This document shows positions 19,977-29,113 of a stretch of DNA of 38,431 nucleotides, in pieces. The translations under genes and the position numbers were made by a program. Source of the DNA: an uncultured Clostridia bacterium. GTDB taxonomy: Bacteria > Bacillota > Clostridia > Oscillospirales > Ruminococcaceae. The DNA lies in the NCBI GenBank assembly GCA_945833805.1, contig CAMAGG010000003.1, positions 1 to 38,431 on the forward strand, given 5' to 3'. Every line of letters begins with the position of its first letter. Position 1 is the first letter of the stretch. The notes under the pieces were generated by a model. It worked only from the letters and a program-made list of their open reading frames with translations, was not told where the DNA came from and did no database searches.

Positions 19977-20924
19977 GTGAAAAAAATAATCGTGGTAAGC
20001 GGGCCTACCGCCTCCGGAAAAACCGCCCTTGCGGTGGAGCTTGCCAAGCGGTATGACGGCGAGGTGATCTCTGCGGACAGTATGCAGATATACACCGACA
20101 TGGACGTGGCAAGCGCAAAAGCTACCCCGGAGGAGCAGCAGGGAATACCTCATCATCTCATGGATTTCCTCGACCCGTCGGAGAGCTTTTCAGTTGCGGA
20201 CTGGGTGAAACTTGCGGGGCAGTGCGCCGACGATATCCTAAAAAGGGGAAAGACCCCGGTGATATGCGGCGGCACGGGGCTATATATCTCGTCCTTTGTG
20301 GATAATCTCCGGTTTGACGAGTCGGAGTGCGATTACCAGTTCCGTGAGGAAATGCGGAAATTTGCGGAGGAAAACGGCGCGGCGGCGCTTCTTGAAAGGC
20401 TTCGCACCGTTGACCCGGAAACTGCGGAAACCCTCCACGAAAACAACGTTTCCCGTATAATCCGGGCGCTGGAGGTCTACAAGACTACCGGTCACACTAT
20501 CTCCGAAGCGAAACGGGCTTCCAGAGCGGAGCCGTCCCCCTATCGGTTCATTCTGCTGACGCTGGATTTCGAGAACCGCGAGCAGCTCCACGAGCGCATA
20601 AACGCGCGGGTGGACAAGATGCTGGAACTGGGACTTGAGCAGGAGGCGAGAAACTGCTTCATGCAGCAGAACCGCCCAACCGCGGCGCAGGCAATAGGCT
20701 GCAAGGAGCTGTACCCCTATTTCCGGGGCGAGCGAAGCCTTGAGGACTGCGTTGAGGAACTGAAGCTGCGCACACGGCAGTACGCAAAGCGGCAGCTTAC
20801 ATGGTTCAGGAGGGACAGCCGCTTCCACAGAATAATTATCCGCCCCGGCGACGGACTTACGGAAGTCCTCGGAGAAGCGGTGAAGATCATTGAGAGTGAA
20901 AAAACAGCCGGAATTGATGAATAA
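19977..20924 (+). CDS. miaA: tRNA dimethylallyltransferase
   Basis: ORF track starts at 19947; GTG at 19977 preferred (CCGGAGG upstream). [41 protein letters not shown]. Confidence 0.96.
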   Translation: MKKIIVVSGPTASGKTALAVELAKRYDGEVISADSMQIYTDMDVASAKATPEEQQGIPHHLMDFLDPSESFSVADWVKLAGQCADDILKRGKTPVICGGTGLYISSFVDNLRFDESECDYQFREEMRKFAEENGAAALLERLRTVDPETAETLHENNVSRIIRALEVYKTTGHTISEAKRASRAEPSPYRFILLTLDFENREQLHERINARVDKMLELGLEQEARNCFMQQNRPTAAQAIGCKELYPYFRGERSLEDCVEELKLRTRQYAKRQLTWFRRDSRFHRIIIRPGDGLTEVLGEAVKIIESEKTAGIDE

Positions 20925-20968
20925 ATTACAGTATATGGATAATTGTTGATAATAATTCCGGTTTTTTT
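20908..20968 (+). terminator. candidate intrinsic terminator at the 3' end of miaA
   Basis: ccggaatt (20908-20915) / aattccgg (20954-20961) followed by T7 (20962-20968); large loop and left arm inside CDS lower confidence. Confidence 0.45.
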
Positions 20969-21029
20969 AGAAATACCAAAAACTTTTTCCTGTTTTTTTT
21001 AAAAAAAGTAAAAAAAATTATAGCTTTTT

Positions 21030-21059
21030 TTGAAAAAGTATGCTATACTAGTCTATATA
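21030..21059 (+). promoter_or_regulatory. promoter region for hfq (two overlapping candidates)
   Basis: TTGAAA (21030-21035), 18 bp, TATATA (21054-21059); alternatively extended -10 TGCTATACT (21041-21049); long A/T tracts upstream. Confidence 0.5.
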
Positions 21060-21172
21060 GGAATACTATTTCTTGTTTTTGCCTCATTTGTGGCGTAAAT
21101 GGTGTTCCTGTTTGGGGTACAGGGGATCTTCCCCGACGTATTGAATTGCAGAGAGAGAAAAGGTGGTTTAAT

Positions 21173-21418
21173 ATGGCAAAAGACATAAACTTACAGGACG
21201 TGTTTCTTAATCAGGCTAGAAAGGACAGAATTCCGGTCACGATCTATATCACGAACGGTTTTCAGTTCAAGGGCGTGGTTAAGGGCTTCGATAATTATAC
21301 GGTGATCCTTGACACCGACGGAAAGCAGAACCTTATTTATAAGCATGCTATTTCCACTATCACACCGCTCAAGCCCATTTCTATTCTTGACGCCTACGAT
21401 AAGGCTGACGAAGAGTAA
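21173..21418 (+). CDS. hfq: RNA chaperone Hfq
   Basis: ATG 21173 with AGGTGG upstream; [46 protein letters not shown]...[12 protein letters not shown]. Confidence 0.97.
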   Translation: MAKDINLQDVFLNQARKDRIPVTIYITNGFQFKGVVKGFDNYTVILDTDGKQNLIYKHAISTITPLKPISILDAYDKADEE

Positions 21419-22638
21419 TGGAATCCCGGTGGACGTCAATAATCATTCTCGTGCTGTCGCTTTTCGTGCTGGTCTTTTTTGTGGGGCAGGTCTTTTTTGC
21501 CGGCGGTGAGAAGGTCGTTACTGAAACCGCATTTACTTACAGCATGACGGAGGACGTTCCGTTTGAAGGAGTGTTCCTGCGGGACGAAACAGTGGTTTAC
21601 GGCAGCGGGGGCGGAGTGCTGGATTATGAGCATTCCGACGGCTCAAAGGTCGGTAAAAGCTCTGTTATCGCCAGACGCTACCGCAGCGAGGCTGATATAG
21701 AGTACCGCCGCGAGATAGAGAAGATAAACGAGCAGATCGAGGTCCTCACCGACGCTCAGCGTCTGGCGGGAACTGACAACAATCAGCTGGAAACTATCTC
21801 CAGCCAGATAAACGAGCGCCATTCGCTTATCCTTGAAAGCCTGATAAATGGGGATTATTCCGCCGCTCAGGAGCAGGAGAATGCGATGCTGGGAGCACTT
21901 TCAAAGCGAGAGATCTCCCGCGGTGATGTTGACAGCTATGAAGCGAAGATATCCTCGCTGCGAAGCCGCGCGGCAGAGCTTGAGGCTATGCTTTCCGGCG
22001 ATGTGGAGGAGATATGCGCAGGTGGCGCGGGGTATTTCGTCAGCAGCGTTGACGGCTATGAGAATAAGCTGTCTTTCAATGATTCCGACACCATAACCGC
22101 CGACCGAATAGAGGAGATCATTAATAATCCGGATCTCGGCTCCGGCTCAGGCACAGTGGGGAAGCTGATCGCCGACTACCGCTGGAGGGTCGCGGCTGTG
22201 ATAGACAGCGAGTTGATGTTCGGCTGCTACGAGGGCGGCGAGGTCACACTGAGAGTCCGCAGCGACCCTACCCCGATCGAAGCGGAGATAGTGTCCATAA
22301 CAGATACCGGACGCGGTGACGGCACAGCGGTGTATGTGTTTGAATGCGCAACGCTGACTTCCTCGGTCGCTTCCGGAAGGACTGCTCAGTTCAAGTATAT
22401 CGTCAACAGCTACGGCGGTCTGAGGGTTTCCCGGAGCGCGATACGCTACAATGACGAGCAGGAGCGCGGCGTGTACATCGTACAGGGCGGAAAGCTGGTT
22501 TTCAGAAAGATCAGCGTTGAGTACTGGGGCGAGGATTACATCATCTGCGCACAGAAAGCCGACGACGGCTATCTGAAGCTTTACGATAAAATAGTAACAG
22601 AGGGCAAGAATTTGTATGAAGGAAAAGTTGTTGAGTAA
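21418..22638 (+). CDS. HlyD/membrane-fusion-like protein, single N-terminal TM
   Basis: 406 aa; TAATG overlap with hfq stop; N-terminal TM, split lipoyl/barrel-like regions flanking a helical hairpin (SEADIEYRREIEKINEQIEVL...). Confidence 0.7.
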   Translation: MESRWTSIIILVLSLFVLVFFVGQVFFAGGEKVVTETAFTYSMTEDVPFEGVFLRDETVVYGSGGGVLDYEHSDGSKVGKSSVIARRYRSEADIEYRREIEKINEQIEVLTDAQRLAGTDNNQLETISSQINERHSLILESLINGDYSAAQEQENAMLGALSKREISRGDVDSYEAKISSLRSRAAELEAMLSGDVEEICAGGAGYFVSSVDGYENKLSFNDSDTITADRIEEIINNPDLGSGSGTVGKLIADYRWRVAAVIDSELMFGCYEGGEVTLRVRSDPTPIEAEIVSITDTGRGDGTAVYVFECATLTSSVASGRTAQFKYIVNSYGGLRVSRSAIRYNDEQERGVYIVQGGKLVFRKISVEYWGEDYIICAQKADDGYLKLYDKIVTEGKNLYEGKVVE

Positions 22639-23335
22639 CACGCAGACAAGCTTTGACGACATCAGAGAAAGCTATGCCAGGATCTGTGAAAACATAGAAA
22701 AGGCAAAGGCTGCCGCCGGACGCACCGATAACGTCCGTCTGATGGCGGTCACAAAAACAGTTACCCCGGAGCGTATAAACTACGCAGTGGGGCTTGGTAT
22801 TGACCTGCTTGGCGAAAACCGCGTCCAGGAATTTATGGACAAGCGTGAGCAGTATCTTCCGGCGGAGGTTCACTTCATTGGTGGATTGCAGACAAACAAG
22901 GTCAAATACATCATCGACAAGGTTTCAATGATACATTCCGTTGACAGCCTGCGTCTCGCGGAGGAAATAAGCCGCAGAGCGGGTCAGCACGGACTGGTCA
23001 TGGATATACTCGCCGAAATAAACATCGGCGGAGAAGAAACAAAGGGCGGGATAACTCCGGAGAGCGCACCTGAATTATGCGCTCAGTTCCGTGAGCTGCC
23101 CAACATCAGGCTGAGAGGTCTGATGACAATACCGCCGCCCGGCTGCGGGGAGGATACCTTTGCAGCAATGCAGCGGCTGTTCAGTGACATTCGCTCAGAT
23201 AAATCGGTGAATGAAGCTGGCACGTTCGATACTCTCTCCATGGGGATGTCGGGAGATTATGAAACGGCGGTAAAGCATGGGTCCACAATTGTCCGGATCG
23301 GTTCAGGACTATTCGGATACAGAAAATATTTATAA
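22616..23335 (+). CDS. YggS/YlmE-family pyridoxal phosphate homeostasis protein
   Basis: 239 aa; LMAVTKTVTPERI, GENRVQEFMDK, HFIGGLQTNKVKYI, LSMGMSGDYETAVKHGSTIVRIGSGLFG. Confidence 0.95.
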   Translation: MKEKLLSNTQTSFDDIRESYARICENIEKAKAAAGRTDNVRLMAVTKTVTPERINYAVGLGIDLLGENRVQEFMDKREQYLPAEVHFIGGLQTNKVKYIIDKVSMIHSVDSLRLAEEISRRAGQHGLVMDILAEINIGGEETKGGITPESAPELCAQFRELPNIRLRGLMTIPPPGCGEDTFAAMQRLFSDIRSDKSVNEAGTFDTLSMGMSGDYETAVKHGSTIVRIGSGLFGYRKYL

Positions 23336-23351
23336 TTGGGAGGAAAATATC

Positions 23352-23801
23352 ATGGGTTTAGGCGACTTTTTTGCAAAGCTCCGTCAGGACGATGAGTTCG
23401 AGGAGGAGGAGTACGACAACAGCTACGACGTTTCTTCATCGGCTGTAACCGAGGAAGAGGCTGAGGCTCCGTCAAGATTCTCTTCGTCCAGAACAAACGA
23501 CAAGGTGATCAATATGCACAGCAGCACCGGTTTTCACGGTTCTTCCGTGAAGGTAGTTCAGCCCCTCAAGTATGAGGACATCATGAAGGAGCCGGTTCGC
23601 TTCCTCAGAGAGAACACCAGCGTTGTGCTCAACCTTGAAAAGGTTGCAAGCGTTGATTCCAGAAAGAGGATCGTTGATTTCATGGCAGGCGTTGTTGCCG
23701 CTATCGACGGCAGGATCGTAAGAATCGCAGAATGCACTTATTTCGTAGTTCCCAGAACCGTTGACCTCAGCGGAGATATGATGGAAAACGACCAGTTCTG
23801 A
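23352..23801 (+). CDS. sepF: cell division protein SepF
   Basis: ATG 23352 with GGGAGG upstream; KVVQPLKYEDIMKEPVRFLRENTSVVLNLEKVASVDSRKRIVDFMAGVVAAIDGRI. Confidence 0.95.
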   Translation: MGLGDFFAKLRQDDEFEEEEYDNSYDVSSSAVTEEEAEAPSRFSSSRTNDKVINMHSSTGFHGSSVKVVQPLKYEDIMKEPVRFLRENTSVVLNLEKVASVDSRKRIVDFMAGVVAAIDGRIVRIAECTYFVVPRTVDLSGDMMENDQF

Positions 23802-23806
23802 TCTTT

Positions 23807-24562
23807 ATGGATCCGGGACTGCTGAACGAGGAGGAGCGTTACCTCTCCGTCCACATAGCCGATATGCAAAGACTGGCTGAGAGATCCGGCGTGCCGAAGT
23901 TTTCAGCGTTCCTTAACGAGCGTGAGGCGATCGTCGCCCGGCGCGCCGTTAAGGGCAGTCTTTGCTTTTACGGCGGCTATGACGGAGCGATGAGAACAGT
24001 GGGCGGCGTTCTTGAGGGGACATACGCGCAGGAGCTTCCGCCGGAGGATATATTTCCGGTGCGGACGGTGACTTTCAGCTTCAGAAAAAGCGATACTCTT
24101 ACCCACAGGGATTTTCTCGGCGCGCTTATGTCGCTTGGAATAAAAAGGAATCTGTTGGGAGATATTCTTATTGCTGAGGGTTATGCGGTGGTTTTTGTTC
24201 ATGAAACCGCCGAAGAGCTTGTTCTCGGCATGGATAAAATAGGAAAAATCGGAGTTTCTGCCGAAAGCGGGGCGACAAAGCCGCTGCCGGAGCAGAAAAT
24301 GCAGCGCATCGACGCCACCGTATCATCTCTGCGGCTGGACTGCATAGTCAGCGCCGCAGTAAACACATCAAGAGAAAAATCCGCAGCCCTCATTAAATCG
24401 GGTATGGTAAATGCGGACTTTTCGCCCTGTACAAATGTAAATGCAGCGGTCAGGGAAAACACAGTCATTTCAGTCCGGGGAAGCGGCAGATACCGCATAG
24501 CCGGAATTGCCGGAGAAACCCGCAAGGGCAGGATCCGAATTATTATCGAAAAATATGTCTGA
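23807..24562 (+). CDS. YlmH-like S4-domain RNA-binding protein
   Basis: 251 aa between sepF and divIVA; S4 motif RLDCIVSAAVNTSREKSAALIKSGMVNADF. Confidence 0.9.
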   Translation: MDPGLLNEEERYLSVHIADMQRLAERSGVPKFSAFLNEREAIVARRAVKGSLCFYGGYDGAMRTVGGVLEGTYAQELPPEDIFPVRTVTFSFRKSDTLTHRDFLGALMSLGIKRNLLGDILIAEGYAVVFVHETAEELVLGMDKIGKIGVSAESGATKPLPEQKMQRIDATVSSLRLDCIVSAAVNTSREKSAALIKSGMVNADFSPCTNVNAAVRENTVISVRGSGRYRIAGIAGETRKGRIRIIIEKYV

Positions 24563-24668
24563 CGGCGCGGTGCGGTCCATGCCGTTATGAATAGGAATAT
24601 CAGCTGCGGTGTCAAGGCAGCGCAGCAGCGCCGTTTTATGCGGTAATTCAGGAAGGGAAGTATTGTAC

Positions 24669-25571
24669 ATGAACGCAAAGGATATTTTGTCAAGACGTTT
24701 TGAGAAGGCAGCCTTCAACGGTTACAAGACAGATGACGTTGACGAGTTCCTCCGTGAGGTTTCCAGCGAGTATTCCCAGCTCCAGAAGGACAAGAACGAA
24801 CTGGAGCGCAAGCTTGAGGTGCTGGCTGACAAGATCCGTGAATACCGCGATGACGAGGACGCGCTCAAGGACGCTCTGCTGCTTGCTCAGAAGCAGGGCA
24901 ATCAGATAATCAGCGAGTCGAAAACCGCCGCCGAGAAGCTCAGCAAGGAAACTCAGGAGACTGTTGAAAAGCAGCTCAGAGAAGCTAAGGAAAAGGCAGA
25001 CAAGATAACCGCAGACGCTGATGAATATTCAAAGCGCATAACCAAGGAAACCAATGAGCGCGCGGACAAGATGATAAAGGAAGCCCGCGCTAAGGCTGAC
25101 GAAATAGATCAGATGATGAAGAAGCAGACTGAGATCCAGCAGAACGTTCTTCAAAAGACCCGCAAGGAAGCTGACGAGTACAGAAACCGCCTGCTCACCG
25201 CATACAAGTCCCACATGGATCTTATTGCGAAGCTGCCGGAGATGTGCGAAAACGAGTATGTCAAGTCCGTGTCCGCCGAGGTAGAGAAGCGCGAGGCTGA
25301 AAAGGCTAAGGCAGCAGCCGCTGCAAAGCAGGCTCCGAAGCCTGAGAAAAAGCCTGCTCCCGTCGCAGAAAAGCCTGATGACGAGCAGAAGTCCGAAGAA
25401 AAGGAGCCGGTTGTTGCAGGCGCAGCTCCCGCAGAGGAGCCGTTCAAGTCAATGCCGCAGGAATCCGGCAAGACAGATGAGTACGACCTGCCGTTCTTCA
25501 GCTCATCTTCTGAGAAGAAGCCCCGCCACACCGATCTTCAGTTCGGCAAGGGCAACACCATGAAAAAGTAA
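24669..25571 (+). CDS. divIVA: DivIVA-family protein with long charged/Pro-Ala C-terminal tail
   Basis: MNAKDILSRRFEKAAFNGYKTDDVDEFLREVSSEYSQLQKDK; coiled coil; ATG 24669 preferred over the track start. Confidence 0.92.
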   Translation: MNAKDILSRRFEKAAFNGYKTDDVDEFLREVSSEYSQLQKDKNELERKLEVLADKIREYRDDEDALKDALLLAQKQGNQIISESKTAAEKLSKETQETVEKQLREAKEKADKITADADEYSKRITKETNERADKMIKEARAKADEIDQMMKKQTEIQQNVLQKTRKEADEYRNRLLTAYKSHMDLIAKLPEMCENEYVKSVSAEVEKREAEKAKAAAAAKQAPKPEKKPAPVAEKPDDEQKSEEKEPVVAGAAPAEEPFKSMPQESGKTDEYDLPFFSSSSEKKPRHTDLQFGKGNTMKK

Positions 25572-25624
25572 ATTATCTCTCCGTTTACGGAGATCATACA
25601 AATATAATACAAGGAGCACAACTG

Positions 25625-28456
25625 ATGTCAGAGGATTACAACAACACACTTAATTTACCGGAAACCGACTTTCCGATGAGAGGTAATCTCCCCCAGAGAG
25701 AACCTGAGATGCTGGAAAAGTGGGAGCAGGATCGCCTGTACTATGCGCTTTCTGAGAAGAACAAGGGCAAGCCCTCCTATACCCTCCACGACGGACCTCC
25801 ATACGCAAACGGCAATATCCACATGGGTACTGCAATGAACAAGGTGTTAAAGGATATCATTGTTAAGTACAAGAGCATGACCGGGTACAACGCAAACTAT
25901 GTTCCCGGCTGGGACTGCCACGGTCTGCCTATCGAGCTTAAGGCGATAAAGCAGATCGGTCTTGACAGCGGCTCTATCGACCCGGTAACTCTCAGAAAGA
26001 GCTGCCGCGACTTTGCGCTGTCCTGCCTTGACGGTCAGAAGAAGCAGTTCAAGCGCCTTGGCGTATGGGGCGATTTCGACGATCCCTACCTCACCATAAA
26101 GCCGGAATTTGAGGCAAAGCAGGTCGAGGTTTTCGGCAAGATGATGCAGAAGGGCTACATCTACAAGGGTCTGAAGCCGGTTTACTGGTGCGCAGACTGC
26201 AACACTGCCCTTGCTGAAGCGGAGATCGAGTATCAGGACGATCCCTGCTACTCTATCTATGTAAAGTTCCCGATATCCGATTCAAAAGGCAAGTTTGACG
26301 ATCTCGGCATCGACCTTTCAAAGGCTTATGTTGTGATCTGGACTACCACCACATGGACTCTGCCGGGCAATCTTGCTATCTGTCTTGGTCCGAATTACGA
26401 ATACACCTTCGTTAAGGTAGAGGACGAGGAGAGCAAGTCTTTCGGCGAGTATCTGCTTATGGCCACCGACCTTGTTTCCACTGTTATGGAGGCAGTCGGA
26501 ATTAAGAAGTACTCCACGATGGGCAGCTTCCTCGGCTCTGAACTGGAGCTTATTGAAACCGATCACCCGTTCATGGGCAGAAAGTCCCCGGTAATTGTCG
26601 GCGACCATGTAACCCTCGACAGCGGTACCGGCTGCGTACACACCGCTCCGGGCTTTGGTCTTGAGGACTTTGAGGTCTGCAACAAGTACAAGGGAATGTT
26701 CAAGATCATCGTTCCTGTTGATGAAAAGGGAATTCTTACCGACGAAGCAGGCGATTTCAAGGGCTTAAAGACAGCAGACGCCAATAAGGCTATCGCGCAG
26801 CGTCTGGAGGACGACAACACCCTGCTCGCAATGCAGAAGATCGTCCACCCCTATCCTCACTGCTGGAGATGCCATGAGCCGATCATCTACCGCGCGACAG
26901 ATCAGTGGTTCTGCAACGTGGATATGTTCAAGGACGAAACTATCAAGGCGATTGAGGACGTAAAGTGGATCCCTGAATGGGGCGAGGAACGCATCAAGAA
27001 CATGGTAAGCATGCGCAGCGACTGGTGCATTTCCCGTCAGCGCCGCTGGGGTGTTCCTATCCCGATCCTCTACTGTCAGGACTGCGGCAAGACCGTTGTA
27101 AATGACAAGACTATCAAGGCGATTTCAGATATGTTCCGCAAGGAAAGCTCCGACGCATGGTATTCCAAGGATCCGTCCGAGTTCATTCCCGCAGATGTAA
27201 AGTGCGAGTGCGGCTGCAATAAATTCCGCAAGGAAATGGATATCTTCGACGTATGGTTCGATTCCGGCTGTACTCATGCGGCGGTTCTTGAGGAACGTCC
27301 GGAGCTTAGTTGGCCGGCTGACCTCTATCTTGAGGGCTGCGACCAGTACAGAGGCTGGTTCCAGAGCTCTCTGCTGACCTCAGTTGCGACCACAGGAAAG
27401 GCTCCGTACAAGGCTGTCTGCACCCACGGCTGGGTAGTTGACGGCAAGGGCGAGGTAATGCACAAATCCAAGGGCAACGTTGTGCTGCCTGAGGAGGTAA
27501 TCAGCAAGTACGGCGCTGACGTGCTCCGTCTTTGGGTAGCTTCTCTTGACTTCCATAACGATGTCCGCGTATCTCCTGAGATGCTCAAGCAGCTCTCCGA
27601 GGCTTACCGCAAGATCAGAAACACCGCCCGCTTCATTCTTGGCAACATCTGCAACCGCGGCGGCTTTGACCCGGATACCGAAATGGTTTCTCTGGATAAG
27701 CTTAGTGATATCGACAGATGGGCGCTGTCAAGACTTGATACAGTCATCGAAAAGGTAAAGGCTTCCTACGAAGCGTTTGACTTCTATCTCGCATATCACG
27801 CTATCCACAGCTTCTGTGTTGTCGATATGTCCAACTTCTATCTGGATATCGTCAAGGATACGCTGTACTGCTGCGCTGAGAAGTCCGAGGAAAGAAAGGC
27901 AGTCCAGACCACAATGTATATCATTCTGGATTCGCTGGTAAAGCTGGTTGCGCCTATCTTAACCTTTACTTCTGACGAGATCTGGAAGTTCATGCCCCAC
28001 AAGTCCACAGACGACCTGAGAGGCGTTCCTTTCAACCAGATGCCTGAAAAGACCGGAGTAACCGCTGACGCTGCGTTTGAAGCAAAGTGGAGCAAGATCC
28101 ACGCAGTCCGGGACGACGTGCTGAAGGCACTTGAGGAAAAGAGAACCGCAGGGGTTATTGGCAAGCCTCTTGACGCAGGTCTTGTTATCTATGCAGACGA
28201 AGCGAACTTCAAGGAGCTTTCCTCCTACAACGAGCTTACTCAGGCTTTCTCGGTATCCTATGTAAATGTTAAGCCCGCTTCCGAGGGCGAGGGCGAGTTC
28301 AAGGGCGCTGTCGAGGGTGTAACTATCACCGTTGAGAAGGCGGCAGGCGAGATGTGCGAGCGCTGCTGGAGCCACGCTCCGACAGTAGGCACTGACGCTC
28401 AGTTCCCGCACCTTTGCGCACGCTGTGCGGCGGTTATGAAGCTCAACTTAGGCTGA
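25625..28456 (+). CDS. ileS: isoleucyl-tRNA synthetase
   Basis: 943 aa; HIGH-like NGNIHMGTAMNK; KMSKS-like MHKSKGNVV; C-terminal zinc site CERCWSH...CARC. Confidence 0.98.
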   Translation: MSEDYNNTLNLPETDFPMRGNLPQREPEMLEKWEQDRLYYALSEKNKGKPSYTLHDGPPYANGNIHMGTAMNKVLKDIIVKYKSMTGYNANYVPGWDCHGLPIELKAIKQIGLDSGSIDPVTLRKSCRDFALSCLDGQKKQFKRLGVWGDFDDPYLTIKPEFEAKQVEVFGKMMQKGYIYKGLKPVYWCADCNTALAEAEIEYQDDPCYSIYVKFPISDSKGKFDDLGIDLSKAYVVIWTTTTWTLPGNLAICLGPNYEYTFVKVEDEESKSFGEYLLMATDLVSTVMEAVGIKKYSTMGSFLGSELELIETDHPFMGRKSPVIVGDHVTLDSGTGCVHTAPGFGLEDFEVCNKYKGMFKIIVPVDEKGILTDEAGDFKGLKTADANKAIAQRLEDDNTLLAMQKIVHPYPHCWRCHEPIIYRATDQWFCNVDMFKDETIKAIEDVKWIPEWGEERIKNMVSMRSDWCISRQRRWGVPIPILYCQDCGKTVVNDKTIKAISDMFRKESSDAWYSKDPSEFIPADVKCECGCNKFRKEMDIFDVWFDSGCTHAAVLEERPELSWPADLYLEGCDQYRGWFQSSLLTSVATTGKAPYKAVCTHGWVVDGKGEVMHKSKGNVVLPEEVISKYGADVLRLWVASLDFHNDVRVSPEMLKQLSEAYRKIRNTARFILGNICNRGGFDPDTEMVSLDKLSDIDRWALSRLDTVIEKVKASYEAFDFYLAYHAIHSFCVVDMSNFYLDIVKDTLYCCAEKSEERKAVQTTMYIILDSLVKLVAPILTFTSDEIWKFMPHKSTDDLRGVPFNQMPEKTGVTADAAFEAKWSKIHAVRDDVLKALEEKRTAGVIGKPLDAGLVIYADEANFKELSSYNELTQAFSVSYVNVKPASEGEGEFKGAVEGVTITVEKAAGEMCERCWSHAPTVGTDAQFPHLCARCAAVMKLNLG

Positions 28457-28467
28457 TAAAAATTCCG

Positions 28468-28502
28468 GCAGGGAAGGGATTTATTCCCTTTCCTGCTTTT
28501 TT
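28468..28502 (+). terminator. intrinsic terminator downstream of ileS
   Basis: 12-bp stem gcagggaaggga / tccctttcctgc (one G-U), 5-nt loop, T6. Confidence 0.9.
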
Positions 28503-28540
28503 GTGTGAAAGAAAAAGCTGTTTTCGGGGAAAGTTATGAT

Positions 28541-29113
28541 ATGAGAGCATTTTTGAGCAAATACAGGCAGTTTGCCGCGCTGCTTCTGGCGGCGGCTATT
28601 GTGGGAATTGACCAGCTTACCAAGTGGCTGGTGTCTTCCAACATGGAGATGTACAAGGCGCTTAACCTCATCAAGATCGGGGATACAGAGGTTCTGAACC
28701 TCTATTACTGCACCAACAACGGCTCTGCGTTCAGCATGATGGAGGGAAAGACTGCATTCCTGATCGTGGTCACTTCGGTGGTAATTCTCGTGCTTATAGC
28801 CGGGCTTCTGCTGAAGAAGATACGCCGCGCGCCGTATGTGATTTCAGTGTCGCTTATCATCGGCGGCGGTGTCGGCAATCTTATTGACAGAATATTCAAC
28901 GGCGGCAGCGTCGTGGATTTCATCGATGTCCGGATAATCAATTTCCCTATCTTCAATTTCGCGGATATCTGCGCGGTCGTGGGAGGAATTCTGTTGTGCC
29001 TGTTCGTGATAATTGACGAGGTAAAGGAGTCAAGGGCGAAAAAGGTACAGAAATCTGCTTCGCCTGATAACACCGCGCAGGACGGAGAGCCGGGCGAAAA
29101 TGGACAGAATTGA
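28541..29113 (+). CDS. lspA: lipoprotein signal peptidase
   Basis: Track ORF 28505-29113; ATG 28541 (MRAFLSKYRQ) likely start. GIDQLTKW, NNGSAFSM, GNLIDRIFNGGSVVDFIDV, FNFADICAVVG. Confidence 0.95.
   Translation: MRAFLSKYRQFAALLLAAAIVGIDQLTKWLVSSNMEMYKALNLIKIGDTEVLNLYYCTNNGSAFSMMEGKTAFLIVVTSVVILVLIAGLLLKKIRRAPYVISVSLIIGGGVGNLIDRIFNGGSVVDFIDVRIINFPIFNFADICAVVGGILLCLFVIIDEVKESRAKKVQKSASPDNTAQDGEPGENGQN

Noticed and set aside
24563-24668. GC-rich ylmH-divIVA gap as a structured RNA or terminator
   Set aside because: Only short overlapping GC palindromes (gcgc-agca-gcgc), no convincing T tract or extended helix
25603-25608. TATAAT upstream of ileS as a promoter -10
   Set aside because: No -35-like hexamer at 16-18 bp, and it lies only 17 bp from the ATG, leaving almost no leader
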